A DNA stretch of 64,000 nucleotides from Bacteroidota bacterium (GTDB lineage Bacteria; Bacteroidota; Bacteroidia; Chitinophagales; BACL12). The stretch is taken from NCBI GenBank assembly GCA_016706255.1, contig JADJJZ010000006.1:248001-312000 (forward strand), written 5' to 3'. The translations under genes were made by a program, and so were the position numbers. Below the pieces are notes generated by a model. That model worked only from the letters and a program-made list of their open reading frames with translations, had not been told where the DNA came from and made no database searches. Positions 51,352 through 61,095 of the stretch are shown here, piece by piece. Within the stretch, counting starts at the first letter, position 1. Each line of letters opens with the position of its first letter.

Positions 51352-53225
51352 ATGCGAAAACTCCTCCTCATCCCGGTTATTTTTTTGTTTAATCATGTGT
51401 TAAACGCTCAGGGCATCGTAGCTTATCCCGATACCACCATTTGCAGTGCCCAGCCGGTTTGGCTGCATGCCGATGTAGATGGCAGTTTCGGAACAGCAAC
51501 CTACGAATATCAATCTATCCCATACGCCCCCGAACCCGTTGGTGGCACTGTGCATAATATGGTAGATGATACCCACGTTGGCCCGTTTTCCATCGGCTTC
51601 GATTTTTGTTATTTCGGTCAGATATATGATAAATTTTATATCGCTTCCAATGGATGGATTAGTTTTTTAGCGCCCTCCGGCGGAATGGATGTAAACTGGA
51701 CACCCGACGGGCCTATTCCGGATGCGGCAGCAGATGTGCCAAAAGCTGCAATTTTTGCGCCCTGGACCGACTGGCATTCGGGTTTATGTACAAATTGTAT
51801 TTATCACGAAGTAGTTGGTGTGGCGCCAAATCGTAAATTGATTGTGAGTTATGATGATGTGCCGCTGTTTTCATGCACCGGTTTTCTTGGTTCGTTTCAG
51901 ATTGTGCTTTACGAAACTTCCAATAAAATAGAAAATCACCTGACACATGTTGATGTTTGTCCGGGATGGGATTTAGGTATCGCCACCCAGGGCATTTTAA
52001 ATGAAGATGGCACTCAGGGGTATGCTGTTGTGGGCAGAAATGCAACCGACTGGTCGGCAGATGATGAAAGTTGGGTATGGTTGCCAAGTGCAATTACCTG
52101 GTATGAAACTGCAACCGGCACTGTAATCGGAACGGGTGACAGTATTGAAGTGAATCCCGCGTCCACAACTAGTTATACAGCAGAGGTTACCTTATGCGAT
52201 GGCACTACATACAGCGATGAAGTTATTGTAACCATTTCCACCCCTTATGATGTTGGCGTGGATATTCAGAATATAGTTTGTAACGGAGATAATAATGCCT
52301 GGATAGATGTTGATGTAACCGGAAATACTAATCCGGTAAGTTACATTTGGTCAACAGGATCGGTTGAAGACAGTATTTATGACTTAGGTCCGGGTGTTTA
52401 CACAATTACCATTCAGGAAGTAGACGGATGTGCTTATGTGCAGGAAATTACCCTGACGGAACCACCATTATTAACGCTTGACACGGTTGCAACAGTTGAT
52501 GTTACTTGTTTTGGGGGTAGTGATGGTCAGGATAGCTCAACGGCGGCGGCGGTGTTACACCATATATATTTACGTATGATGGTACTAACTGGCAAACAGA
52601 CAGCAATTTTCTTGCGATGGAAGCCGGTTTATATACATTTACCGTAAAGGATGCTAATGGTTGTACACAAACATTTGACAACATTATTGTATCTCAACCT
52701 GAACCAACGGTTGTAGATGCAGGCCCGAATTTTACTATTGAATACGGCAGTTCGGTTATTATTCAGGCAGCTACTGCCATTAACCCGATTATAAGTATTG
52801 TATGGGAACCCGCTGAAGGATTGTCGTGCACCGATTGTATGCAACCCACAGCACAGCCAACTTTTAATACCGTTTATTATATTACGATTACGGATGAAAA
52901 TGGATGCGAAGCGGTAGATTCAATGTATGTTTGGGTAAATATTGATTTTAATGTGCCCAACGCTTTTACACCAAACGGTGATGGTTTAAACGATATGTTT
53001 AATATTCAAACCGATTTACTGATTTCTTACCATATTACAATATATAACCGCTGGGGCGAATTAGTATTTACTTCTGATGATATCGGCAAGGGTTGGGACG
53101 GCAATGTAAATGACAAACCACAGGAAATTGGCACCTATATATATTATATAGAATCGGTAACAACGCTGAACACGCCGCTTAAAAAACCGCACCATAACCT
53201 TACTCCGGTAGGCTATAAGGCCTGA
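51352..53225 (+). CDS. Secreted SprB-repeat / CHU_C (gliding-type) surface protein, frame broken twice
   Basis: About 620 residues when joined. Signal peptide to LNAQ; N-terminal domain with VGPFSIGFDFCYFGQIYDKF; then Ig-like and SprB repeats (NAWIDVDVTGNTNPVSYIWS, PGVYTITIQEVDGCAY). Near 52540 (CTCAACGGCGGCGGCGG) the frame shifts: the first frame ends at 52647, while the protein continues one frame over as GGVTPYIFTYDGTNW and ends with FNVPNAFTPNGDGLNDMFNI and NRWGELVF, the CHU_C tail. A second shift at the A6 run 53181-53186 replaces the normal ending (LKNRTITLLR, stop at 53209-53211) by a short odd tail. Probably one intact gene with two one-base errors; two decayed frames is the alternative. 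Confidence 0.8.
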
Positions 53226-53292
53226 AAAAGGGCTTTCAATGTTGAAATTTTAAGTTTGGTTGCATCATTTCTAAAAAAAAATCATTTTTTTT

Positions 53293-53322
53293 TTGGTTTT
53301 TACATTTTGTACCATAGCTTTG
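53293..53322 (+). promoter_or_regulatory. Distal promoter (P1) of the OmpA-family gene
   Basis: TTG (53293-53295), 19-base spacer, TAGCTTTG (53315-53322). It matches the Bacteroidota consensus and predicts a leader of about 230 bases. Between it and P2 lies a nine-base inverted repeat TATAACACA/TGTGTTATA (53359-53396). The rest of the 53226-53559 gap shows no gene. Confidence 0.6.
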
Positions 53323-53460
53323 TTTCAATCTAGCACGCAATGCTAGTGCCATAAGATCTATAACACACATTTCCACGTATGTAAGGTTGTGTTATATTCC
53401 GTCAGGCTTGACTGTTTTCCGTGAATTTGAGGAAAAATTCCACAAATTGCGGTAAAACAC

Positions 53461-53491
53461 TTGCATAAGCGGACTAAGGGTTATAGCTTTG
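53461..53491 (+). promoter_or_regulatory. Proximal promoter (P2) of the OmpA-family gene
   Basis: TTG (53461-53463), 20-base spacer, TAGCTTTG (53484-53491), the same -7 box as P1. Predicted leader about 60 bases. Confidence 0.65.
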
Positions 53492-53559
53492 CGGCATAAA
53501 CATATTTGAAAAATTATATTTTAATAACCGATTATATTGTAAACATTAATTAATACGTC

Positions 53560-55161
53560 ATGATTAGTAGAAAACTCACGTTAGCGGTATTGATGCTTTT
53601 TAAGCATTGCTACCTTCACCAACGCTCAATCGAGCTCATTTCCTCCAAAACCAGCCAACAAATGGCAAATTGGATTAAACTTAGGTCTTCCTGCAATCCA
53701 GGGTGATATTAAGTCAGAACCATTCGGCGGTAGCCACTCACCTGCATTTGGTGTTGGTTTAAATATCCGTAAAGGTCTTGGATATGTTACATCACTCCGT
53801 TTACACGGTATGTATGCAAATGCTTATGGACAAGATTTCATTGAAAGTTCATATGCTTACAACAAAACTTTAAATGGTGCCTTTTCAAACAGCCCTACAA
53901 CGAATTACTCGGAAGGTGCTGACTATACAGGTAACGTTTGGGTTCCTAACTACAAAACTCAGATTGCTCACGGTTCATTAGACCTGTTAGTTAATCTTAA
54001 CAACATCAACTTCCACAAAGCTGATCCTAAATTTTTAGTGTATGCTTTCGTAGGTGTTGGTGGTTTAATGTTTAATACATCTTACGATGCTTTGGATGCT
54101 GCAGGTAATCCTTACGATTTCCAAACTATCCTTAGCGGTTTTGGTTCTCAGAACACATCTGAAAAAGAACGTATCGACGCTATTCACGGTATATTAGACG
54201 GTGAATATGAAACTCAGGCTGAGGTAGCCAACCCTGCAGCTCGTGACGCCGGTGAAGTTCGTGCAACTTGGGTACGTAACCCTTCATTATCAGGTGGTCT
54301 TGGTATCTCTTACAAAATTGGTACTAAATTAGAAATAGGCCTTGAAGAAAGAGCTACTCACTATTTTGATGACTTAGCTGACGGTCAGCGTTGGCAGTTT
54401 GACGGTTCTTATACCGCTCACTATGACTTATTCCAATATACAAGCTTAAACGTAGGTATCAGCTTAGGTGGCGACGAATCTGTTGACCCACTTTGGATGG
54501 TTAACCCGTTAACTTACTTGTATGATAAAGTAAATGAAATTGACCCTGACAACTTATTAAAAGATTCAGATAACGATGGTGTTATCGATCGTTTAGATAA
54601 AGAACCAAGCACTCGGAAGGAACTCCAGTAGATACTCACGGTGTTAGCTTAGACAGCGATAAAGATGGTTGCCCTGACTCTGAAGATCCAGAACCATTCT
54701 CATCTCCAGTATTACCTATGGAAAACTGTCAGAACGTTCACTTAACTCAAGATTGGGTTGAAAACTATGTTGACCAAAGATTGAAAGATTATCAAAAAGG
54801 TGGAAACGGTGCAGCTTCTGACTGGATTCTTCCTTATATCTTCTTCGACTTAAACAGTGCATCTATTCGTCCTGATGCGGTTCCTGAATTAAATCAGGTT
54901 GCTGATATCATGAAACGTTACACTTCTATCAACGTTGAAGTTGTTGGTCACACTGATACTCGCGCATCTGAAGATTATAACTTAAAATTATCTGAAAATC
55001 GCGCAAGAGCTGCTATCACTTACTTAACTGGTAAAGGTGTTGCAGAAAGCCGTTTGAAAATCGTTTACAAAGGTGAATCTGATGTAATGATTAAAGACGC
55101 TAACACAGAAGCGGAACACCAAATGAACCGTCGTGTTGAATTCCATATAATTAAGAACTGA
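53560..55161 (+). CDS. OmpA-family outer-membrane protein, frame broken twice
   Basis: About 530 residues when joined. The start at 53560 reads MISRKLTLAVLML; with one T fewer in the run 53597-53601 it continues LSIATFTNAQSSSFPPKP, a normal signal peptide, and NKWQIGLNLGLPAIQGDI of a beta-barrel. The open frame from 53810 covers the barrel and a thrombospondin-type Ca repeat (DSDNDGVIDRLDKEP). A base lost near 54614 (ACTCGGAAGG) shifts the frame; after it come DSDKDGCPDSEDPEP and the OmpA peptidoglycan-binding domain (FFDLNSASIRPDAVPELNQV, GHTDTRASEDYNLKLSENRA). Codon use is that of a highly expressed gene, and two promoters precede it. Probably a major outer-membrane protein linking membrane and cell wall. 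Confidence 0.88.
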
Positions 55162-55185
55162 TATATACATATAATCATGACAGCC

Positions 55186-55217
55186 AAAGGGGTGGAGCAA
55201 TCCACCCCTTTTTTTAT
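55186..55217 (+). terminator. Terminator of the OmpA-family gene
   Basis: AAAGGGGTGGA-GCAA-TCCACCCCTTT followed by TTTTA, 24 bases after the stop. Strong intrinsic terminator. Confidence 0.93.
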
Positions 55218-55264
55218 GTACTTGAGTTTCCCAAAATGTTTATTTCGCAGTATATTCGTAAAGC

Positions 55265-56022
55265 ATGAAACAATTCAGTCTGCTGTGTTTTTTACTCCTT
55301 ACAGCTTCATTGCTTTTAGCTCGATCTGTACCTAACGATACCATTAAAACAAAACGCTCATTCTTTAAGCATAAAAAACATAAACAGGAAGCTACCTGGA
55401 CACCTTATTGCAGCAGTTGCGAAATCACTCAATTTGATCCGGAAACATATTTTAAAGATGATGATGCAGATGGTGTATTTAATGTTTTTGATTTACAATT
55501 AAATACACCGGCATTTGCACCCGTTGATTCAAATGGTGTGGCTGTTGATAGTGATGGAGATGGGGTTTTGGATTGTTTCGATAATGATGGAGTTCTACCT
55601 ATTGACACGCTATCAAATAAAATGATGGATTCAATAATTCGCGAAAGTGGTTATCCTTGCAAATCTATGTTAGGAAGCAATTATGATGAATGGATTTTGC
55701 CAATAATATTTTTGATTTTAATTCAAATATTCCGGATTCAGTAAGTTTAGATTTCTTGAACAGAACAGCTGACTTATTGATCCATAACCCAAATCTAACT
55801 ATTGAAATAGATGGTAATTATGACTATGATATAGAAAACAGTGATTTAGGAATTATTAGAATGTATTATGTTGCTAACTTTTTGATAGGTGAGGGAGTTG
55901 ATTCAAATAAAATCAGATTAAAATATGATGATTTTCAAAATTCTGGCAATAAATTGCTTTTGCATCCGAATGAAAAAGACTTAAGTGTTTTTTATAGGGC
56001 GCTTTTATTAAATATAAATTAA
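55265..56022 (+). CDS. OmpA-like secreted protein with Ca-binding repeat, frame broken once
   Basis: About 252 residues when joined. Signal peptide near LLLARS, a basic segment (KRSFFKHKKHKQE), Asp-rich repeat DDDADGVFNVFD and DSDGDGVLDCFDNDG, then an OmpA-like domain. At a run of five T (55709-55713) the frame breaks: the first frame ends after NYDEWILPIIF with stray residues, while FDFNSNIPDSVSLDFLNRTA continues in the frame that ends at 56022. With six T the protein is continuous. The C-terminal domain lacks the classical NHTD/LSxxRA motif, so it may not bind peptidoglycan. Probably a minor relative of the preceding protein. Confidence 0.75.
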
Positions 56023-56093
56023 TCTATACTATTTTTTTTAAAAGCCGCTGCGAATTTAAAATCCCGGTCCTAACTACATACCAAAATTTTAAT

Positions 56094-57420
56094 TCAATAT
56101 TTTTCCGGCCTTTTTTGTAATTTAAATACTTCATACAAACAAAAACCGATTACAACTAAATACTCCATCACCACCACAAAATAATTTTCCGGGTAGGTGA
56201 TATCGACATAGGTAATGTAAGTGAAATAAATAAGCAGCGACCACAAAATTGCATATCGGTAACCGGAAAATACACTCAACATAATTAGTGGCGTAATATA
56301 CCATGGATGCATGGTTGTGGCGAATAAACAGTAAATAGAAAAAGCTAATTGAAGTGCAGTAATGAACTTATCTTTTTGGTAGAAATAACTTAAAACACTT
56401 ATGGCAATTATAGTTACAAATGGCAGCAATTGCCGCATGAGGGTAAACGTTTCAAAATTTTCATCTTTATTAATAATCCAACGTAATAAATAATATACTG
56501 AAGCATTAAATTCAAATTGCTGGAAGTATAAATTTAAACTGGAAAAAATATTAGCATACTGCAGCAGCATAGGGAATAAAATAATGATGCTCACTACACC
56601 GCTAATAATTGAATAAATAATTGTTTGTTTAAAGCCCAATCGTTTAAATAATAAAGGCATCAGCATAATGGGCCACAACTTTGCACCAATGGCAAATCCG
56701 AATGCAATTGCAGAAAAGGTTAGTTTTTGTTTATTGAGAAAATAAATAGCCAGCAATAAAAAGAATATCATAATACCTTCAAAATGTAAATTGCCGGTCA
56801 GCTCTAAAATTACAAGCGGATTTAAGGTGTATAATAATTGTAAATTGGAATTGAGATTAAGCTGTTTTAATATTTTAGGAATGAGTAAAATGCTGCCTAT
56901 TTCAAAAAAAAAATAAAGATTTTTAGAATAATCTGATTCCACAATAAATTGCCACCTGAAAGATGTGCTGATACAGAAAACAGGAATTGACTTAAGGGCG
57001 GGTAAATTGTAAAATACGGTTTTGAATTGAGTGCGTTGTATAAACTGTCATTCAGTACCATATTATCTGCACCCAAATAATGTTGTGCTTTCACCATATC
57101 AGGTGTATAGGCATAAGGGTTAATATGATTTATGGTGAGATGTCCATCCCAAATAAAACGATAAAAATCGTCAGTTAAATTGGGCATGCTGAATAAAATG
57201 CTAAATCGGATAAGTATACCCAACCATTTTCCTTCATCAGCAAGGGCAGGGGTTATCCAGTTTTACATATAACAATGTATAACAAAAATGCACAGCAATA
57301 CAGGCTGATGAGTTGAATGAATTCGGTTCGTTGAGTGCTGTAGTTAATCAGCAAAAACAAACCTGCAAACAACACATAAACAACAAATCTCCATGGTCCG
57401 GTGATTGTTGTTTTGTTCAT
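56094..57420 (-). CDS. Multi-membrane-spanning mannosyltransferase-like protein, frame broken twice
   Basis: About 440 residues when joined. The ATG at 57420 (MNKTTITGPWRFVVYVLFAG) begins a hydrophobic N terminus that stops near 57255. One base more in the AAAA run (minus strand, about 57264) restores a frame reading WITPALADEGKWLGILIRFS. The catalytic-loop pattern PNLTDDFYRFIWDGHLTINHINPYAY, cut as DDFYRFIWDG and NPYAYTP, is typical of GT-C or DUF2029-like enzymes. A run of ten A on the plus strand (56904-56913) breaks the frame again; the rest (56094-56942 part) has about eight helices and HPWYITPLIMLS. Transfers a sugar from a lipid carrier (inference), with the neighbouring glycosyltransferases. 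Confidence 0.75.
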
Positions 57421-57423
57421 TTT

Positions 57424-58902
57424 CTAAGAGTTAAACCTTGAATGTTTAAGCGAAAAGTAGAAAATAATTGCGAAACCGGAGAATGCGAGCATGTGGAAAG
57501 GTAATAAACCATAGTCTTCATAATAAAAGCCCATGATGATACCGCTCAAAAAATACAAACTAAAAAGGCCTTCCAAATAAGTAATCGGGCTGATTTTAGA
57601 TGCTGTATATTTTTTATTTTTCCAGATATCTTTTCCGTTTACGATATTAAATTTCGGAGTGCGCACAAATGCGGTTTGTTGACCTAACCAGCCTCTGAAT
57701 ACAGCCCAGGCATTGTGGAGGCTCATACCCATTGTAATAGCGAGGAACACAGGGAAACGTGTAATATACACGCTCAGTGTTTTACGCATTGTTTTTTCGC
57801 GCTGTAAAGTTGAAATATAATAGGCATACGCAATAGCAATAGAACCCATTAAAAAGATACTGGCGTATTTGAAATAGTTAAAATCGATAACCTGATTTTT
57901 AATGAATAACAGGGGAACACTTAAAATTGCAGTGATGAGAATAAAGATATAGTTGGTGGTATTAAATAAATGCGCAACTGCATGTAATTTGATACGCAGT
58001 GGTAATTCGGCATTAATAACACGTAAACCAATTTTTTTAGCTGTTTCAGCGCCACCTTTGTTCCAACGGAATTGTTGCGATTTAAGTGCATTCATATCTG
58101 TTGGTAATTCTGCAGGAGCCACAACATTTTCTACATATTTAAATTTCCAGCCGCGTAATTGCGCACGATAACTTAAATCGAGGTCTTCGGTAAGGGTATC
58201 GGCTTTCCATCCACCTGCATCTTCAATAGTTGCTTTACGCCAAACACCGGCAGTGCCGTTAAAATTGATGAAATAACCGGCAGCATTTCGGCCTTGTTGC
58301 TCGATAGTAAAATGCATATCTAAAGCAAAAGCCTGCATTTTGGTGAGTATGCTGTAATCTTTATTGAGGTGATCCCATTTGGCCTGAACTACGCCAATTT
58401 TATCATCCAATAAAAAATGTGGTATTGTTTTTTTGAGGAAATCGGGAAAAGGAACGAAGTCGGCATCAAAAATGGCTACGTATTCGCCTTTTGCTTCTCT
58501 CAAACCATATTCGAGGGCGCCGGCTTTGAAACCTTTGCGTTCAGGGCGGCGAATTTGTTTGATATCGATACCTTTTTGGTGATAGAAATCCACTTTTTTG
58601 CGGGCAATCTCAAAACTTTCGTCGGTTGAGTCGTCGAGCAACTGGATTTCTAACTTATCGGCAGGATAGTCGAATGCTGCGATAGCGTCGATTAAACGTT
58701 CCACAACATACAATTCGTTGAAAACCGGCAGTTGCACGGTAACATGCGGGTATTCTGATTCAGGAATGGTAAAAATTGTTTCTTCCTTCTTCAGGTTCCG
58801 CTTGAACTTGATGTAATGAATGGCTAAACTCAACTGCATTATGCAGTAAAAGAACAGCAGGGTAATGGCTATGGTATAAATTACTATTATAGTGATTGAC
58901 AT
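57424..58902 (-). CDS. Family 2 glycosyltransferase, cellulose-synthase-like
   Basis: 492 residues, processive-type membrane glycosyltransferase. N-terminal and several C-terminal helices surround a GT-A domain: VTVQLPVFNELYVVERLIDA cut as VQLPVFNELYVVERL, IQLLDDSTDES, AIFDADFVPFPDFL (DxD), TLTEDLDLSYRAQLRGWKF and QQFRWNKGGAE (QxxRW). This is the pattern of cellulose-synthase-like or glucomannan-synthase-like enzymes, so a beta-linked polysaccharide or glycolipid product is likely. Followed by the membrane mannosyltransferase-like gene after three bases and preceded by another GT2 gene, forming an operon. Confidence 0.9.
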   Translation of the reverse strand: MSITIIVIYTIAITLLFFYCIMQLSLAIHYIKFKRNLKKEETIFTIPESEYPHVTVQLPVFNELYVVERLIDAIAAFDYPADKLEIQLLDDSTDESFEIARKKVDFYHQKGIDIKQIRRPERKGFKAGALEYGLREAKGEYVAIFDADFVPFPDFLKKTIPHFLLDDKIGVVQAKWDHLNKDYSILTKMQAFALDMHFTIEQQGRNAAGYFINFNGTAGVWRKATIEDAGGWKADTLTEDLDLSYRAQLRGWKFKYVENVVAPAELPTDMNALKSQQFRWNKGGAETAKKIGLRVINAELPLRIKLHAVAHLFNTTNYIFILITAILSVPLLFIKNQVIDFNYFKYASIFLMGSIAIAYAYYISTLQREKTMRKTLSVYITRFPVFLAITMGMSLHNAWAVFRGWLGQQTAFVRTPKFNIVNGKDIWKNKKYTASKISPITYLEGLFSLYFLSGIIMGFYYEDYGLLPFHMLAFSGFAIIFYFSLKHSRFNS

Positions 58903-58917
58903 GTCAATCGGTTAGGT

Positions 58918-59615
58918 TCAATAATATTTAAAAATGGTAGTTATAATTGTATAACCGGCCATAATCGTGCCTTTAACGGTGCCTGTAATTTTGGAAACGC
59001 CAATTCTTGGTCTGTAATCTACGGCTATTTCGGTAAATCTCAGTTTCTTTTTGGCTGCTTTAATTTGCATTTCCACCGTCCACCCGTAATTGGTATCTTT
59101 CATTTCAAGCGCCAGCAGGGCTGTCCAGGTTATGGCTCTGAACGGACCGAGGTCGCTAAAACGGGCGCCAAACAGCAATTTGATCAGCGTGGTTGCGAGC
59201 CAGTTGCCAAAAATTTGTTGTGGAGCCATAGACCCTTTGATGCGTTTACCTTTTGCGCGGCTGCCAATAACCATATCAGCATTACCTGATACTATTTGCT
59301 GACAAGTTCCCGCATCTGTTCGGGGTAGTCGGAATAATCACCGTCAATGAACACTACTATTTCAGGTTGCTTTTCTGCGGGAAGCTGTTTTAAGTAGGCT
59401 ATACCTTTCAAACAAGCGGACCCGTAGCCCTTTCTTTCTTCCAGCAACACGGTGGCTCCCATTGATCGGGCTATTTCAGCAGTATTATCGGTTGAACCAT
59501 TGTTCACTACGATAACTTCTGTAACCAAATCAGCGGGTATGTCCTTCAAAACATGCCCAATCGATCCGCTTTCATTAAAAACCGGAATTATTACTACGAT
59601 TTTCTGCATGTTCAT
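58918..59615 (-). CDS. Family 2 glycosyltransferase (DPM1/DolP-mannosyltransferase-like), frame broken once
   Basis: About 232 residues when joined. N-terminal part: KIVVIIPVFNESGSIGHVL, VIVVNNGSTDNT, KGYGSACLKG and VVFIDGDYSDYPEQM (DxD). The frame ends at 59292, but SGNADMVIGSR follows one base over; an extra A in the run of three (59295-59297 on the plus strand) restores ELVSKIVSGNADMVIGSR. The C-terminal part (GSMAPQQIFGNWLATTLIKL, DLGPFRAI, GWTVEMQIKAAKKKLRFTEI) is typical of dolichyl-phosphate-glucose or undecaprenyl-type GT2 enzymes. Product unknown. First gene of the glycosyltransferase operon. Confidence 0.82.
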
Positions 59616-59694
59616 CTTTGAGGTGCAACCCTGAAAAAGTGCACAAAATTACGTGAATTGTAAATGATATTTAAATATTGTTAAGATAGAATTT

Positions 59695-61053
59695 TCAAAT
59701 CTTCGGAAGTAAACAAAATTTCGGTGCGTTTTTATTGTCGGAGCCGTTTTCCAGCTTCAAAACACCACGCGGACAAACGGCAGCACAAACACCACAGCCA
59801 ACGCAACTTGCGCGCACTATATTCTGGCCTTTTTGGGCGTAAGAACGCACGTCGATTCCCATTTCACAATAGGTGGAGCAATTGCCGCAAGATATACACT
59901 GTGAGCCGTTTGTAGTGATTCTAAACCTTGATTTAAATCGCTGAATCAAGCCCATATACGCTGCCATTGGGCAACCAAAACGGCACCATACTCTGCTGCC
60001 CATTAAAGGATAAAAACCAACTCCGATTACACCACTGAATACCATCCCAATCACAAAACTGTATCCTTTAGCCATTGTTTTTGCAGAATCGCCTAAAAGT
60101 TGATTTTTAAAACTATTATCTACCAATAATAAAACGGTAATGATAATAATGGCAGCCAAAACGCTGTGAATCAGCCATCTTTCAATTTTCCAGGCTTTTA
60201 AAGATTTATCGCTGAGGTGACGAAAAGGGTCTCCGGCTGTTTCTGCCAATCCACCACATCCGCAAACCCAACTGCAATACCAGCGTTTGCCAAAAAAATA
60301 GGTAAGTATCGGTGTTGCAACAAATGTCATCACCAAACCCCAAAAAATGAAAAACTGACCAAAAGCGCCCTGTGTTTGGAAATAACTTAAAGTGCTTGGA
60401 AAAATGGCATCATAATCAAGCGGCCAGAAATAGGTGAGATAAGGTTCATAATTATAAAGCGACTTCATAATTCCCGGTAACAGCCAGGCAAAACCTAACT
60501 GAAAAAACATGACAGATGAAGTTCGGATAATTTGATAGCTACTATGGCGGTATTTATAAATGAACTTGAATCCCATTACCAAAACAGCAATGGTATATAA
60601 TGAACCGTAAACAAACCATTGGTCGGCTTTTGTGTTGCGCAAAGCCATACTCAGCGGGTTAAATAAATTTACGAGCCCAACAAATAAATCGGCTCCGAAT
60701 AAATTTTTCCAGTAGTCGCGCCAGTAGAGTAAAATGTAAAAACCGGTAATGGTGATGCCGCTAATCCAGGCTAATGCACCGCGTGCCGACATCGATGTAA
60801 ACATGGTGCGGTTATTTTTTATGCCCGGGGGCAGATGTCCATAAGTGCCGATGGTATAAATAATTCCGCCTGCGAAAAAACAAAGCAGGGTGATAATTAA
60901 AAATATGAGTGGCTGATGGTTGGCAGCACCCGCCCAGGCCATAAAAAATGCCAATAAACCAATGCCGGTTATTGCCAAACCTGCTTTTTGGGTATTGTTA
61001 AAATTTGCAGGATGCGGATTAGATAACGATAAACTTGAATTTGCCTGTGCCAT
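59695..61053 (-). CDS. Membrane-bound 4Fe-4S protein (NosR/NapH-type)
   Basis: 452 residues. About eight transmembrane helices (for example LLAFFMAWAGA, LIFLIITLLCFFAGG) are followed by a cytoplasmic cluster-binding part. Polyferredoxin-type signatures: WCSWVCGCGGLAETAG and WCRFGCPMAAYMGL, then two ferredoxin motifs CISCGNCSTYCEMGID and CVGCGVCAAVCPRG. NapH/NosR/RnfB-like proteins pass electrons from quinol or ferredoxin to envelope enzymes. The FAD oxidoreductase encoded upstream is a plausible partner by position. Confidence 0.88.
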   Translation of the reverse strand: MAQANSSLSLSNPHPANFNNTQKAGLAITGIGLLAFFMAWAGAANHQPLIFLIITLLCFFAGGIIYTIGTYGHLPPGIKNNRTMFTSMSARGALAWISGITITGFYILLYWRDYWKNLFGADLFVGLVNLFNPLSMALRNTKADQWFVYGSLYTIAVLVMGFKFIYKYRHSSYQIIRTSSVMFFQLGFAWLLPGIMKSLYNYEPYLTYFWPLDYDAIFPSTLSYFQTQGAFGQFFIFWGLVMTFVATPILTYFFGKRWYCSWVCGCGGLAETAGDPFRHLSDKSLKAWKIERWLIHSVLAAIIIITVLLLVDNSFKNQLLGDSAKTMAKGYSFVIGMVFSGVIGVGFYPLMGSRVWCRFGCPMAAYMGLIQRFKSRFRITTNGSQCISCGNCSTYCEMGIDVRSYAQKGQNIVRASCVGCGVCAAVCPRGVLKLENGSDNKNAPKFCLLPKI

Positions 61054-61095
61054 TTTATATATGTTTAGCGAACAGTGATTTAATTTTTTTTAAAT

